Source of the DNA: Auanema rhodensis
Taxonomy: Eukaryota > Nematoda > Chromadorea > Rhabditida > Rhabditidae
Reading direction: 5' to 3'
NCBI GenBank assembly: GCA_964057225.1
Contig: OZ059897.1
Location: forward strand, 19,406,001 to 19,470,000
Length of the DNA: 64,000 nucleotides
Under the pieces are notes generated by a model, which was not told the DNA's origin, ran no database searches, and saw nothing but the letters and a program-made list of their open reading frames with translations. The translations under genes and the position numbers were made by a program. Positions 10,883 through 26,100 of this stretch are shown here, in pieces (the first letter of the stretch is position 1; every line of letters begins with the position of its first letter).

Positions 10883-11935
10883 AGCAAAAAGTAGATGTTT
10901 TTAGATTCCTTTTTTCAAGGCAAAGACGATGGACGATGTTATTCAACGAAAAAATTAATTCTTCAGGGTGAAAATCGAGGATATAAGTGTGAACTTATAT
11001 CAGTTGATATCTCGGTGCATTTTTAAGCTAGCGCAAATCTGATAACACAGATCGACGCAGCTTAAAAATCCGCATCGAATGCACTATACTACATGGAAGA
11101 ACGCTTAATACAAAAATTAGTTATGATCGTTTGAAAAATGATGCATTAGTGTATGTTGAGTTTCCATGTACACTCAACATTGCTTCCAAAAACATTTTGA
11201 CAAAAATTTTTTCGAAAAATTTCAAAATAATTTAGCAAAAAGTAGATGTTTTTAGATTCCTTTTTTCAAGGCAAAGACGATGGACGATGTTATTCAACGA
11301 AAAAATTAATTCTTCAGGGTGAAAATCGAGGATATAAGTGTGAACTTATATCAGTTGATATCTCGGTACATTTTTAAGCTAGCGCAAATCTGATAACACA
11401 GATCGACGCAGCTTAAAAATCCGCATCGAATGCACTATACTACATTGAGAAACGCTTAATACAAAAATTAGTTATGATCGTTTGAAAAATGATGCATTAG
11501 TGTATGTTGAGTTTCCATGTACACTCAACATTGCTTCCAAAAACATTTTGACAAAAATTTTTTCGAAAAATTTCAGAATAATTTAGCAAAAAGTAGATGT
11601 TTTTAGATTCCTTTTTTCAAGGCAAAGACGATGGACAATGTTATTCAACGAAAAAATTAATTCTTCAGGGTGAAAATCGAGGATATAAGTGTAAACTTAT
11701 ATCAGTTGATATCTCGGTACATTTTTAAGCTAGCGCAAATCTGATAACACAGATCGACGCAGCTTAAAAATCCGCATCGAATGCACTATACTACATTGAG
11801 AAACGCTTAATACAAAAATTAGTTATGATCGTTTGAAAAATGATGCATTAGTGTATGTTGAGTTTCCATGTACACTCAACATTTCTTCCAAAAACATTTT
11901 GACAAAAATTTTTTCGAAAATTTTCAAAATAATTT
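10883..11935. repeat. Three-unit duplication copy 2, units 32-34
   Basis: This is the tandem partner of 9830-10882, offset by exactly 1053 bp (3 x 351). Unit 33 matches unit 30 at G53 and A343G. Unit 34 has later private changes. Confidence 0.75.
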
Positions 11936-14900
11936 AGCAAAAAGTAGATGTTTTTAGATTCCTTTTTTCAAGGCAAAGACGATGGACAATGTTATTCAAC
12001 GAAAAAATTAATTCTTCAGGGTGAAAATCGAGGATATAAGTGTGAACTTATATCAGTTGATATCTCGGTACATTTTTAAGCTAGCGCAAATCTGATAACA
12101 CAGATCGACGCAGCTTAAAAATCCGCATCGAATGCACTATACTACATGGAAGAACGCTTAATACAAAAATTAGTTGTGATCGTTTGAAAAATGATGCATT
12201 AGTGTATGTTGAGTTTCCATGTACACTCAACATTGCTTCCAAAAACATTTTGACAAAAATTTTTTCGAAAAATTTCAGAATAATTTAGCAAAAAGTAGAT
12301 ATTTTTAGATTCTTTTTTTCAAGGCAAAGACGATGGACAATGTTATTCAACGAAAAAATTAATTCTTCAGGGTGAAAATCGAGGATATAAGTGTGAACTT
12401 ATATCAGTTGATATCTCGGTACATTTTTAAGCTAGCGCAAATCTGATAACACAGATCGACGCAGCTTAGAAATCCGCATCGAATGCACTATACTACATTG
12501 AGAAACGCTTAATACAAAAATTAGTTATGATCGTTTGAAAAATGATGCATTAGTGTATGTTGAGTTTCCATGTACACTCAACATTGCTTCCAAAAACATT
12601 TTGACAAAAATTTTTTCGAAAAATTTCAAAATAATTTAGCAAAAAGTAGATGTTTTTAGATTCCTTTTTTCAAGGCAAAGACGATGGACAATGTTATTCA
12701 ACGAAAAAATTAATTCTTCAGGGTGAAAATCGAGGATATAAGTGTGAACTTATATCAGTTGATATCTCGGTACATTTTTAAGCTAGCGCAAATCTGATAA
12801 CACAGATCGACGCAGCTTAAAAATCCGCATCGAATGCACTATACTACATGGAAGAACGCTTAATACAAAAATTAGTTATGATCGTTTGAAAAATGATGCA
12901 TTAGTGTATGTTGAGTTTCCATGTACACTCAACATTGCTTCCAAAAACATTTTGACAAAAATTTTTTCGAAAAATTTCAAAATAATTTAGCAAAAAGTAG
13001 ATGTTTTTAGATTCCTTTTTTCAAGGCAAAGACGATGGACAATGTTATTCAACGAAAAAATTATTTCTTCAGGGTGAAAATCGAGGATATAAGTGTGAAC
13101 TTATATCAGTTGATATATCGGTGCATTTTTAAGCTAGCGCAAATCTGATAACACAGATCGACGCAGCTTAAAAATCCGCATCGAATGCACCATACTACAT
13201 TGAGAAACGCTTAATTTAAAAATTAGTTATGATCGTTTGAAAAATGAAGCATTAGTGTATGTTGAGTTTCCATGTACACTCAACATTGCTTCCAAAAACA
13301 TTTTGACAAAAATTTTTTCGAAAAATTTCAAAATAATTTAGCAAAAAGTAGATGTTTTTAGATTCCTTTTTTCAAGGCAAAGACGATGGACAATGTTATT
13401 CAACGAAAAAATTAATTCTTCAGGGTGAAAATCGAGGATATAAGTGTAAACTTATATCAGTTGATATCTCGGTGCATTTTTAAGCTAGCGCAAATCTGAT
13501 AACACAGATCGACGCAGCGTAAAAATCCGCATCGAATGCACTATACTACATTGAGAAACGCTTAATACAAAAATTAGTTATGATCGTTTGAAAAATGATG
13601 CATTAGTGTATGTTGAGTTTACATGTACACTCAACATTGCTTCCAAAAACATTTTGACAAAAATTTTTTCGAAAAATTTCAAAATAATTTAGCAAAAAGT
13701 AGATGTTTTTAGATTCCTTTTTTCAAGGCGAAGACGATGGACAATGTTATTCAACGAAAAAATTATTTCTTCAGGGTGAAAATCGAGGATATAAGTGTGA
13801 ACTTATATCAGTTGATATATCGGTGCATTTTTAAGCTAGCGCAAATCTGATAACACAGATCGACGCAGCTTAAAAATCCGCATCGAATGCACTATACTAC
13901 ATTGAGAAACGCTTAATACAAAAATTAGTTATGATCGTTTGAAAAATGATGCATTAGTGTATGTTGAGTTTCCATGTACACTCAACATTGCTTCCAAAAA
14001 CATTTTGACAAAAATTTTTTCGAAAAATTTCAAAATAATTTAGCAAAAAGTAGATGTTTTTAGATTCCTTTTTTCAAGGCAAAGACGATGGACAATGTTA
14101 TTTAACGAAAAAATTAATTCTTCAGGGTGAAAATCGAGGATATAAGTGTAAACTTATATCAGTTGATATCTCGGTGCATTTTTAAGCTAGCGCAAATCTG
14201 ATAACACAGATCGACGCAGCTTAAAAATCCGCATCGAATGCACTATACTACATTGAGAAACGCTTAATACAAAAATTAGTTATGATCGTTTGAAAAATGA
14301 TGCATTAGTGTATGTTGAGTTTCCATGTACACTCAACATTGCTTCCAAAAACATTTTGACAAAAATTTTTTCGAAAAATTTCAAAATAATTTAGCAAAAA
14401 GTAGATGTTTTTAGATTCCTTTTTTCAAGGCAAAGACGATGGACAATGTTATTCAACGAAAAAATTAATTCTTCAGGGTGAAAATCGAGGATATAAGTGT
14501 GAACTTATATCAGTTGATATCTCGGTACATTTTTAAGCTAGCGCAAATCTGATAACACAGATCGACGCAGCTTAAAAATCCGCATCGAATGCACTATACT
14601 ACATGGAAGAACGCTTAATACAAAAATTAGTTATGATCGTTTGAAAAATGATGCATTAGTGTATGTTGAGTTTCCATGTACACTCAACATTGCTTCCAAA
14701 AACATTTTGACAAAAATTTTTTCGAAAAATTTCAAAATAATTTAGCAAAAAGTAGATGTTTTTAGATTCCTTTTTTCAAGGCAAAGACGATGGACAATGT
14801 TATTCAACGAAAAAATTAATTCTTCAGGGTGAAAATCGAGGATATAAGTGTGAACTTATATCAGTTGATATCTCGGTACATTTTTAAGCTAGCGCAAATC

Positions 14901-17900
14901 TGATAACACAGATCGACGCAGCTTAAAAATCCGCATCGAATGCACTATACTACATGGAAGAACGCTTAATACAAAAATTAGTTATGATCGTTTGAAAAAT
15001 GATGCATTAGTGTATGTTGAGTTTCCATGTACACTCAACATTGCTTCCAAAAACATTTTGACAAAAATTTTTTCGAAAAATTTCAAAATAATTTAGCAAA
15101 AAGTAGATGTTTTTAGATTCCTTTTTTCAAGGCAAAGACGATGGACAATGTTATTCAACGAAAAAATTATTTCTTCAGGGTGAAAATCGAGGATATAAGT
15201 GTGAACTTATATCAGTTGATATATCGGTGCATTTTTAAGCTAGCGCAAATCTGATAACACAGATCGACGCAGCTTAAAAATCCGCATCGAATGCACTATA
15301 CTACATTGAGAAACGCTTAATACAAAAATTAGTTATGATCGTTTGAAAAATGAAGCATTAGTGTATGTTGAGTTTCCATGTACACTCAACATTGCTTCCA
15401 AAAACATTTTGACAAAAATTTTTTCGAAAAATTTCAAAATAATTTAGCAAAAAGTAGATGTTTTTAGATTCCTTTTTTTAAGGCAAAGACGATGGACAAT
15501 GTTATTCAACGAAAAAATTAATTCTTCAGGGTGAAAATCGAGGATATAAGTGTGAACTTATATCAGTTGATATCTCGGTACATTTTTAAGCTAGCGCAAA
15601 TCTGATAACACAGATCGACGCAGCTTAAAAATCCGCATCGAATGCACTATACTACATGGAAGAACGCTTAATACAAAAATTAGTTATGATCGTTTGAAAA
15701 ATGATGCATTAGTGTATGTTGAGTTTCCATGTACACTCAACATTGCTTCCAAAAACATTTTGACAAAAATTTTTTCGAAAAATTTCAAAATAATTTAGCA
15801 AAAAGTAGATGTTTTTAGATTCCTTTTTTCAAGGCAAAGACGATGGACAATGTTATTCAACGAAAAAATTAATTCTTCAGGGTGAAAATCGAGGATATAA
15901 GTGTGAACTTATATCAGTTGATATCTCGGTACATTTTTAAGCTAGCGCAAATCTAATAACACAGATCGACGCAGCTTAAAAATCCGCATCGAATGCACTA
16001 TACTACATTGAGAAACGCTTAATACAAAAATTAGTTATGATCGTTTGAAAAATGATGCATTAGTGTATGTTGAGTTTCCATGTACACTCAACATTGCTTC
16101 CAAAAACATTTTGACAAAAATTTTTTCGAAAAATTTCAAAATAATTTAGCAAAAAGTAGATGTTTTTAGATTCCTTTTTTCAAGGCAAAGACGATGGACA
16201 ATGTTATTCAACGAAAAAATTAATTCTTCAGGGTGAAAATCGAGGATATAAGTGTGAACTTATATCAGTTGATATCTCGGTACATTTTTGAGCTAGCGCA
16301 AATCTGATAACACAGATCGACGCAGCTTAAAAATCCGCATCGAATGCACTATACTACATGGAAGAACGCTTAATACAAAAATTAGTTATGATCGTTTGAA
16401 AAATGATGCATTAGTGTATGTTGAGTTTCCATGTACACTCAACATTGCTTCCAAAAACATTTTGACAAAAATTTTTTCGAAAAATTTCAAAATAATTTAG
16501 CAAAAAGTAGATGTTTTTAGATTCCTTTTTTTCAAGGCAAAGACGATGGACAATGTTATTCAACGAAAAAATTATTTCTTCAGGGTGAAAATCGAGGATA
16601 TAAGTGTGAACTTATATCAGTTGATATATCGGTGCATTTTTAAGCTAGCGCAAATCTGATAACACAGATCGACGCAGCTTAAAAATCCGCATCGAATGCA
16701 CTATACTACATTGAGAAACGCTTAATACAAAAATTAGTTATGATCGTTTGAAAAATGAAGCATTAGTGTATGTTGAGTTTCCATGTACACTCAACATTGC
16801 TTCCAAAAACATTTTGACAAAAATTTTTTCGAAAAATTTCAAAATAATTTAGCAAAAAGTAGATGTTTTTAGATTCCTTTTTTCAAGGCAAAGACGATGG
16901 ACAATGTTATTCAACGAAAAAATTAATTCTTCAGGGTGAAAATCGAGGATATAAGTGTGAACTTATATCAGTTGATATCTCGGTACATTTTTAAGCTAGC
17001 GCAAATCTAATAACACAGATCGACGCAGCTTAAAAATCCGCATCGAATGCACTATACTACATTGAGAAACGCTTAATACAAAAATTAGTTATGATCGTTT
17101 GAAAAATGATGCATTAGTGTATGTTGAGTTTCCATGTACACTCAACATTGCTTCCAAAAACATTTTGACAAAAATTTTTTCGAAAAATTTCAAAATAATT
17201 TAGCAAAAAGTAGATGTTTTTAGATTCCTTTTTTCAAGGCGAAGACGATGGACAATGTTATTCAACGAAAAAATTATTTCTTCAGGGTGAAAATCGAGGA
17301 TATAAGTGTGAACTTATATCAGTTGATATCTCGGTGCATTTTTAAGCTAGCGCAAATCTGATAAGACAGATCGACGCAGCTTAAAAATCCGCATCGAATG
17401 CACTATACTACATTGAGAAACGCTTGATACAAAAATTAGTTATGATCGTTTGAAAAATGATGCATTAGTGTATGTTGAGTTTCCATGTACACTCAACATT
17501 GCTTCCAAAAACATTTTGACAAAAATTTTTTCGAAAAATTTCAAAATAATTTAGCAAAAAGTAGATGTTTTTAGATTCCTTTTTTCAAGGCAAAGACGAT
17601 GGACAATGTTATTCAACGAAAAAATTAATTCTTCAGGGTGAAAATCGAGAATATAAGTGTGAACTTATATCAGTTGATATCTCGGTACATTTTTAAGCTA
17701 GCGCAAATCTGATAACACAGATCGACGCAGCTTAAAAATCCGCATCGAATGCACTATACTACATGGAAGAACGCTTAATACAAAAATTAGTTATGATCGT
17801 TTGAAAAATGATGCTTTAGTGTATGTTGAGTTTCCATGTACACTCAACATTGCTTCCAAAAACATTTTGACAAAAATTTTTTCGAAAAATTTCAAAATAA

Positions 17901-18254
17901 TTTAGCAAAAAGTAGATGTTTTTAGATTCCTTTTTTCAAGGCGAAGACGATGGACAATGTTATTCAACGAAAAAATTATTTCTTCAGGGTGAAAATCGAG
18001 GATATAAGTGTGAACTTATATCAGTTGATATATCGGTGCATTTTTAAGCTAGCGCAAATCTGATAACACAGATCGACGCAGCTTAAAAATCCGCATCGAA
18101 TGCACTATACTACATTGAGAAACGCTTAATACAAAAATTAGTTATGATCGTTTGAAAAATGATGCATTAGTGTATGTTGAGTTTCCATGTACACTCAACA
18201 TTGCTTCCAAAAACATTTTGACAAAAATTTTTTCGAAAAATTTCAAAATAATTT

Positions 18255-19658
18255 AGCAAAAAGTAGATGTTTTTAGATTCCTTTTTTCAAGGCAAAGACG
18301 ATGGACAATGTTATTCAACGAAAAAATTAATTCTTCAGGGTGAAAATCGAGGATATAAGTGTGAACTTATATCAGTTGATATCTCGGTACATTTTTAAGC
18401 TAGCGCAAATCTGATAACACAGATCGACGCAGCTTAAAAATCCGCATCGAATGCACTATACTACATGGAAGAACGCTTAATATAAAAATTAGTTATGATC
18501 GTTTGAAAAATGATGCATTAGTGTATGTTGAGTTTCCATGTACACTCAACATTGCTTCCAAAAACATTTTGACAAAAATTTTTTCGAAAAATTTCAAAAT
18601 AATTTAGCAAAAAGTAGATGTTTTTAGATTCCTTTTTTTAAGGCGAAGACGATGGACAATGTTATTCAACGAAAAAATTATTTCTTCAGGGTGAAAATCG
18701 AGGATATAAGTGTAAACTTATATCAGTTGATATATCGGTGCATTTTTAAGCTAGCGCAAATCTGATAACACAGATCGACGCAGCTTAAAAATCCGCATCG
18801 AATGCACTATACTACATTGAGAAACGCTTAATACAAAAATTAGTTATGATCGTTTGAAAAATGATGCATTAGTGTATGTTGAGTTTCCATGTACACTCAA
18901 CATTGCTTCCAAAAACATTTTGACAAAAATTTTTTCGAAAAATTTCAAAATAATTTAGCAAAAAGTAGATGTTTTTAGATTCCTTTTTTCAAGGCAAAGA
19001 CGATGGACAATGTTATTCAACGAAAAAATTAATTCTTCAGGGTGAAAATCGAGGATATAAGTGTGAACTTATATCAGTTGATATCTCGGTACATTTTTAA
19101 GCTAGCGCAAATCTGATAACACAAATCGACGCAGCTTAAAAATCCGCATCGAATGCACTATACTACATGGAAGAACGCTTAATATAAAAATTAGTTATGA
19201 TCGTTTGAAAAATGATGCATTAGTGTATGTTGAGTTTCCATGTACACTCAACATTGCTTCCAAAAACATTTTGACAAAAATTTTTTCGAAAAATTTCAAA
19301 ATAATTTAGCAAAAAGTAGATGTTTTTAGATTCCTTTTTTTAAGGCGAAGACGATGGACAATGTTATTCAACGAAAAAATTATTTCTTCAGGGTGAAAAT
19401 CGAGGATATAAGTGTAAACTTATATCAGTTGATATATCGGTGCATTTTTAAGCTAGCGCAAATCTGATAACACAGATCGACGCAGCTTAAAAATCCGCAT
19501 CGAATGCACTATACTACATTGAGAAACGCTTAATACAAAAATTAGTTATGATCGTTTGAAAAATGATGCATTAGTGTATGTTGAGTTTCCATGTACACTC
19601 AACATTGCTTCCAAAAACATTTTGACAAAAATTTTTTCGAAAAATTTCAAAATAATTT
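18255..19658. repeat. Tandem two-unit duplication, units 53-54 and 55-56
   Basis: Units 53 and 55 share AATATAAAA in place of AATACAAAA. Units 54 and 56 share C34T together with A40G, T76, A109 and A129, a rare combination. The two 702 bp halves (18255-18956 and 18957-19658) are nearly identical; unit 55 has ACAAATCG. Confidence 0.85.
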
Positions 19659-22600
19659 AGCAAAAAGTAGATGTTTTTAGATTCCTTTTTTCAAGGCAAA
19701 GACGATGGACAATGTTATTCAACGAAAAAATTAATTGTTCAGGGTGAAAATCGAGGATATAAGTGTGAACTTATATCAGTTGATATCTCGGTACATTTTT
19801 AAGCTAGCGCAAATCTGATAACACAGATCGACGCAGCTTAAAAATCCGCATCGAATGCACTATACTACATGGAAGAACGCTTAATACAAAAATTAGTTAT
19901 GATCGTTTGAAAAATGATGCATTAGTGTATGTTGAGTTTCCATGTACACTCAACATTGCTTCCAAAAACATTTTGACAAAAATTTTTTCGAAAAATTTCA
20001 AAATAATTTAGCAAAAAGTAGATGTTTTTAGATTCCTTTTTTCAAGGCAAAAACGATGGACAATGTTATTCAACGAAAAAATCAATTCTTCAGGGTGAAA
20101 ATCGAGGATATAAGTGTGAACTTATATCAGTTGATATATCGGTGCATTTTTAAGCTAGCGCAAATCTGATAACACAGATCGACGCAGCTTAAAAATCCGC
20201 ATCGAATGCACTATACTACATTGAGAAACGCTTAATACAAAAATTAGTTATGATCGTTTGAAAAATGATGCATTAGTGTATGTTGAGTTTCCATGTACAC
20301 TCAACATTGCTTCCAAAAACATTTTGACAAAAATTTTTTCGAAAAATTTCAAAATAATTTAGCAAAAAGTAGATGTTTTTAGATTCTTTTTTTTCAAGGC
20401 AAAGACGATGGACAATGTTATTCAACGAAAAAATTATTTCTTCAGGGTGAAAATCGAGGATATAAGTGTGAACTTATATCAGTTGATATATCGGTGCATT
20501 TTTAAGCTAGCGCAAATCTGATAACACAGATCGACGCAGCTTAAAAATCCGCATCGAATGCACTATACTACATTGAGAAACGCTTAATACAAAAATTAGT
20601 TATGATCGTTTGAAAAATGATGCATTAGTGTATGTTGAGTTTCCATGTACACTCAACATTGCTTCCAAAAACATTTTGACAAAAATTTTTTCGAAAAATT
20701 TCAAAATAATTTAGCAAAAAGTAGATGTTTTTAGATTCCTTTTTTCAAGGCAAAGACGATGGACAATGTTATTCAACGAAAAAATTAATTCTTCAGGGTG
20801 AAAATCGAGGATATAAGTGTGAACTTATATCAGTTGATATATCGGTGCATTTTTAAGCTAGCGCAAATCTGATAACACAGATCGACGCAGCTTAAAAATC
20901 CGCATCGAATGCACTATACTACATTGAGAAACGCTTAATACAAAAATTAGTTATGATCGTTTGAAAAATGATGCATTAGTGTATGTTGAGTTTCCATGTA
21001 CACTCAACATTGCTTCCAAAAACATTTTGACAAAAATTTTTTCGAAAAATTTCAAAATAATTTAGCGAAAAGTAGATGTTTTTAGATTCTTTTTTCAAGG
21101 CAAAGACGATGGACAATGTTATTCAACGAAAAAATTATTTCTTCAGGGTGAAAATCGAGGATATAAGTGTGAACTTATATCAGTTGATATATCGGTGCAT
21201 TTTTAAGCTAGCGCAAATCTGATAACACAGATCGACGCAGCTTAAAAATCCGCATCGAATGCACTATACTACATTGAGAAACGCTTAATACAAAAATTAG
21301 TTATGATCGTTTGAAAAATGAAGCATTAGTGTATGTTGAGTTTCCATGTACACTCAACATTGCTTCCAAAAACATTTTGACAAAAATTTTTTCAAAAAAT
21401 TTCAAAATAATTTAGCAAAAAGTAGATGTTTTTAGATTCCTTTTTTCAAGGCAAAGACGATGGACAATGTTATTCAACGAAAAAATTAATTCTTCAGGGT
21501 GAAAATCGAGGATATAAGTGTGAACTTATATCAGTTGATATCTCGGTACATTTTTAAGCTAGCGCAAATCTGATAACACAGATCGACGCAGCTTAAAAAT
21601 CCGCATCGAATGCACTATACTACATTGAGAAACGCTTAATACAAAAATTAGTTATGATCGTTTGAAAAATGATGCATTAGTGTATGTTGAGTTTCCATGT
21701 ACACTCAACATTGCTTCCAAAAACATTTTGACAAAAATTTTTTCGAAAAATTTCAAAATAATTTAGCAAAAAGTAGATGTTTTTAGATTCTTTTTTCAAG
21801 GCAAAGACGATGGACAATGTTATTCAACGAAAAAATTATTTCTTCAGGGTGAAAATCGAGGATATAAGTGTGAACTTATATCAGTTGATATATCGGTGCA
21901 TTTTTAAGCTAGCGCAAATCTGATAACACAGATCGACGCAGCTTAAAAATCCGCATCGAATGCACTATACTACATTGAGAAACGCTTAATACAAAAATTA
22001 GTTATGATCGTTTGAAAAATGAAGCATTAGTGTATGTTGAGTTTCCATGTACACTCAACATTGCTTCCAAAAACATTTTGACAAAAATTTTTTCGAAAAA
22101 TTTCAAAATAATTTAGCAAAAAGTAGATGTTTTTAGATTCCTTTTTTCAAGGCAAAGACGATGGACAATGTTATTCAACGAAAAAATTAATTCTTCAGGG
22201 TGAAAATCGAGGATATAAGTGTGAACTTATATCAGTTGATATCTCGGAACATTTTTAAGCTAGCGCAAATCTGATAACACAGATCGACGCAGCTTAAAAA
22301 TCCGCATCGAATGCACTATACTACATGGAAGAACGCTTAATACAAAAATTAGTTATGATCGTTTGAAAAATGATGCATTAGTGTATGTTGAGTTTCCATG
22401 TACACTCAACATTGCTTCCAAAAACATTTTGACAAAACTTTTTTCGAAAAATTTCAAAATAATTTAGCAAAAAGTAGATGTTTTTAGATTCCTTTTTTCA
22501 AGGCGAAGACGATGGACAATGTTATTCAACGAAAAAATTAATTCTTCAGGGTGAAAATCGAGGATATAAGTGTAAACTTATATCAGTTGATATCTCGGTG

Positions 22601-22961
22601 CATTTTTAAGCTAGCGCAAATCTGATAACACAGATCGACGCAGCTTAAAAATCCGCATCGAATGCACTATACTACATTGAGAAACGCTTAATACAAAAAT
22701 TAGTTATGATCGTTTGAAAAATGATGCATTAGTGTATGTTGAGTTTCCATGTACACTCAACATTGCTTCCAAAAACATTTTGACAAAAATTTTTTCGAAA
22801 AATTTCAAAATAATTTAGCAAAAAGTAGATGTTTTTAGATTCCTTTTTTTAAGGCAAAGACGATGGACAATGTTATTCAACGAAAAAATTAATTCTTCAG
22901 GGTGAAAATCGAGGATATAAGTGTGAACTTATATCAGTTGATATCTCGGTACATTTTTAAG

Positions 22962-23159
22962 CTAGCGCAAATCTGATAACACAGATCGACGCAGCTTAAA
23001 AATCCGCATCGAATGCACTATACTACATGGAAGAACGCTTAATACAAAAATTAGTTGTGATCGTTTGAAAAATGATGCATTAGTGTATGTTGAGTTTCCA
23101 TGTACACTCAACATTGCTTCCAAAAACATTTTGACAAAAATTTTTTCGAAAAATTTCAA
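22962..23159 (-). other. Reverse-strand open frame in units with G241, not a gene
   Basis: A single A241G change (TTGTGATCG) removes a reverse-strand TAA and joins two shorter frames into 65 codons. The same frame occurs at 25070-25267 and 26123-26320; a fourth unit with G241 starts at 11936. The frame begins at TTG, which is not an ordinary eukaryotic start, and internal ATGs give shorter products. It crosses the inverted repeats, has no recognisable domain, and exists only in units with this one variant. I treat it as chance and list it to explain the open stretch. Confidence 0.15.
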
Positions 23160-26100
23160 AATAATTTAGCAAAAAGTAGATGTTTTTAGATTCCTTTTTT
23201 CAAGGCAAAGACGATGGACAATGTTATTCAACGAAAAAATTAATTCTTCAGGGTGAAAATCGAGGATATAAGTGTAAACTTATATCAGTTGATATCTCGG
23301 TGCATTTTTAAGCTAGCGCAAATCTGATAACACAGATCGACGCAGCTTAAAAATCCGCATCGAATGCACTATACTACATTGAGAAACGCTTAATACAAAA
23401 ATTAGTTATGATCGTTTGAAAAATGATGCATTAGTGTATGTTGAGTTTCCATGTACACTCAACATTGCTTCCAAAAACATTTTGACAAAAATTTTTTCGA
23501 AAAATTTCAAAATAATTTAGCAAAAAGTAGATGTTTTTAGATTCTTTTTTTTCAAGGCAAAGACGATGGACAATGTTATTCAACGAAAAAATTATTTCTT
23601 CAGGGTGAAAATCGAGGATATAAGTGTGAACTTATATCAGTTGATATATCGGTGCATTTTTAAGCTAGCGCAAATCTGATAACACAGATCGACGCAGCTT
23701 AAAAATCCGCATCGAATGCACTATACTACATGGAAGAACGCTTAATACAAAAATTAGTTATGATCGTTTGAAAAATGATGCATTAGTGTATGTTGAGTTT
23801 CCATGTACACTCAACATTGCTTCCAAAAACATTTTGACAAAAATTTTTTCGAAAAATTTCAAAATAATTTAGCAAAAAGTAGATGTTTTTAGATTCCTTT
23901 TTTCAAGGCAAAGACGATGGACAATGTTATTCAACGAAAAAATTAATTCTTCAGGGTGAAAATCGAGGATATAAGTGTGAACTTATATCAGTTGATATAT
24001 CGGTGCATTTTTAAGCTAGCGCAAATCTGATAACACAGATCGACGCAGCTTAAAAATCCGCATCGAATGCACTATACTACATTGAGAAACGCTTAATACA
24101 AAAATTAGTTATGATCGTTTGAAAAATGATGCATTAGTGTATGTTGAGTTTCCATGTACACTCAACATTGCTTCCAAAAACATTTTGACAAAAATTTTTT
24201 CGAAAAATTTCAAAATAATTTAGCAAAAAGTAGATGTTTTTAGATTCTTTTTTTTCAAGGCAAAGACGATGGACAATGTTATTCAACGAAAAAATTATTT
24301 CTTCAGGGTGAAAATCGAGGATATAAGTGTGAACTTATATCAGTTGATATATCGGTGCATTTTTAAGCTAGCGCAAATCTGATAACACAGATCGACGCAG
24401 CTTAAAAATCCGCATCGAATGCACTATACTACATTGAGAAACGCTTAATACAAAAATTAGTTATGATCGTTTGAAAAATGAAGCATTAGTGTATGTTGAG
24501 TTTCCATGTACACTCAACATTGCTTCCAAAAACATTTTGACAAAAATTTTTTCGAAAAATTTCAAAATAATTTAGCAAAAAGTAGATGTTTTTAGATTCC
24601 TTTTTTCAAGGCAAAGACGATGGACAATGTTATTCAACGAAAAAATTAATTCTTCAGGGTGAAAATCGAGGATATAAGTGTGAACTTATATCAGTTGATA
24701 TCTCGGTACATTTTTAAGCTAGCGCAAATCTGATAACACAGATCGACGCAGCTTAAAAATCCGCATCGAATGCACTATACTACATGGAAGAACGCTTAAT
24801 ACAAAAATTAGTTATGATCGTTTGAAAAATGATGCATTAGTGTATGTTGAGTTTCCATGTACACTCAACATTGCTTCCAAAAACATTTTGACAAAAATTT
24901 TTTCGAAAAATTTCAAAATAATTTAGCAAAAAGTAGATGTTTTTAGATTCCTTTTTTCAAGGCGAAGACGATGGACAATGTTATTCAACGAAAAAATTAT
25001 TTCTTCAGGGTGAAAATCGAGGATATAAGTGTGAACTTATATCAGTTGATATATCGGTGCATTTTTAAGCTAGCGCAAATCTGATAACACAGATCGACGC
25101 AGCTTAAAAATCCGCATCGAATGCACTATACTACATGGAAGAACGCTTAATACAAAAATTAGTTGTGATCGTTTGAAAAATGATGCATTAGTGTATGTTG
25201 AGTTTCCATGTACACTCAACATTGCTTCCAAAAACATTTTGACAAAAATTTTTTCGAAAAATTTCAAAATAATTTAGCAAAAAGTAGATGTTTTTAGATT
25301 CCTTTTTTCAAGGCGAAGACGATGGACAATGTTATTCAACGAAAAAATTATTTCTTCAGGGTGAAAATCGAGGATATAAGTGTGAACTTATATCAGTTGA
25401 TATATCGGTGCATTTTTAAGCTAGCGCAAATCTGATAACACAGATCGACGCAGCTTAAAAATCCGCATCGAATGCACTATACTACATTGAAAAACGCTTA
25501 ATACAAAAATTAGTTATGATCGTTTGAAAAATGATGCATTAGTGTATGTTGAGTTTCCATGTACACTCAACATTGCTTCCAAAAACATTTTGACAAAAAT
25601 TTTTTCGAAAAATTTCAAAATAATTTAGCAAAAAGTAGATGTTTTTAGATTCCTTTTTTCAAGGCAAAGACGATGGACAATGTTATTCAACGAAAAAGTT
25701 ATTTCTTCAGGGTGAAAATCGAGGATATAAGTGTGAACTTATATCAGTTGATATATCGGTGCATTTTTAAGCTAGCGCAAATCTGATAACACAGATCGAC
25801 GCAGCTTAAAAATCCGCATCGAATGCACTATACTACATTGAGAAACGCTTAATACAAAAATTAGTTATGATCGTTTGAAAAATGATGCATTAGTGTATGT
25901 TGAGTTTCCATGTACACTCAACATTGCTTCCAAAAACATTTTGACAAAAATTTTTTCGAAAAATTTCAAAATAATTTAGCAAAAAGTAGATGTTTTTAGA
26001 TTCCTTTTTTCAAGGCAAAGACGATGGACAATGTTATTCAACGAAAAAATTAATTCTTCAGGGTGAAAATCGAGGATATAAGTGTGAACTTATATCAGTT

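Larger units (their letters stand above)
7372..12988. repeat. Zone 2, units 22-37: mostly G109/A135, several with G53
   Basis: Most units read GTGTGAAC with GGTACAT, usually with the TGGAAGAACG tail. Units starting at 8776, 9830, 10181, 10883 and 11234 have GGACGATG (A53G). Units at 10181, 11234 and 11936 share TTCAGAATA (A343G). The three-unit block 9830-10882 is repeated at 10883-11935. Confidence 0.7.
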
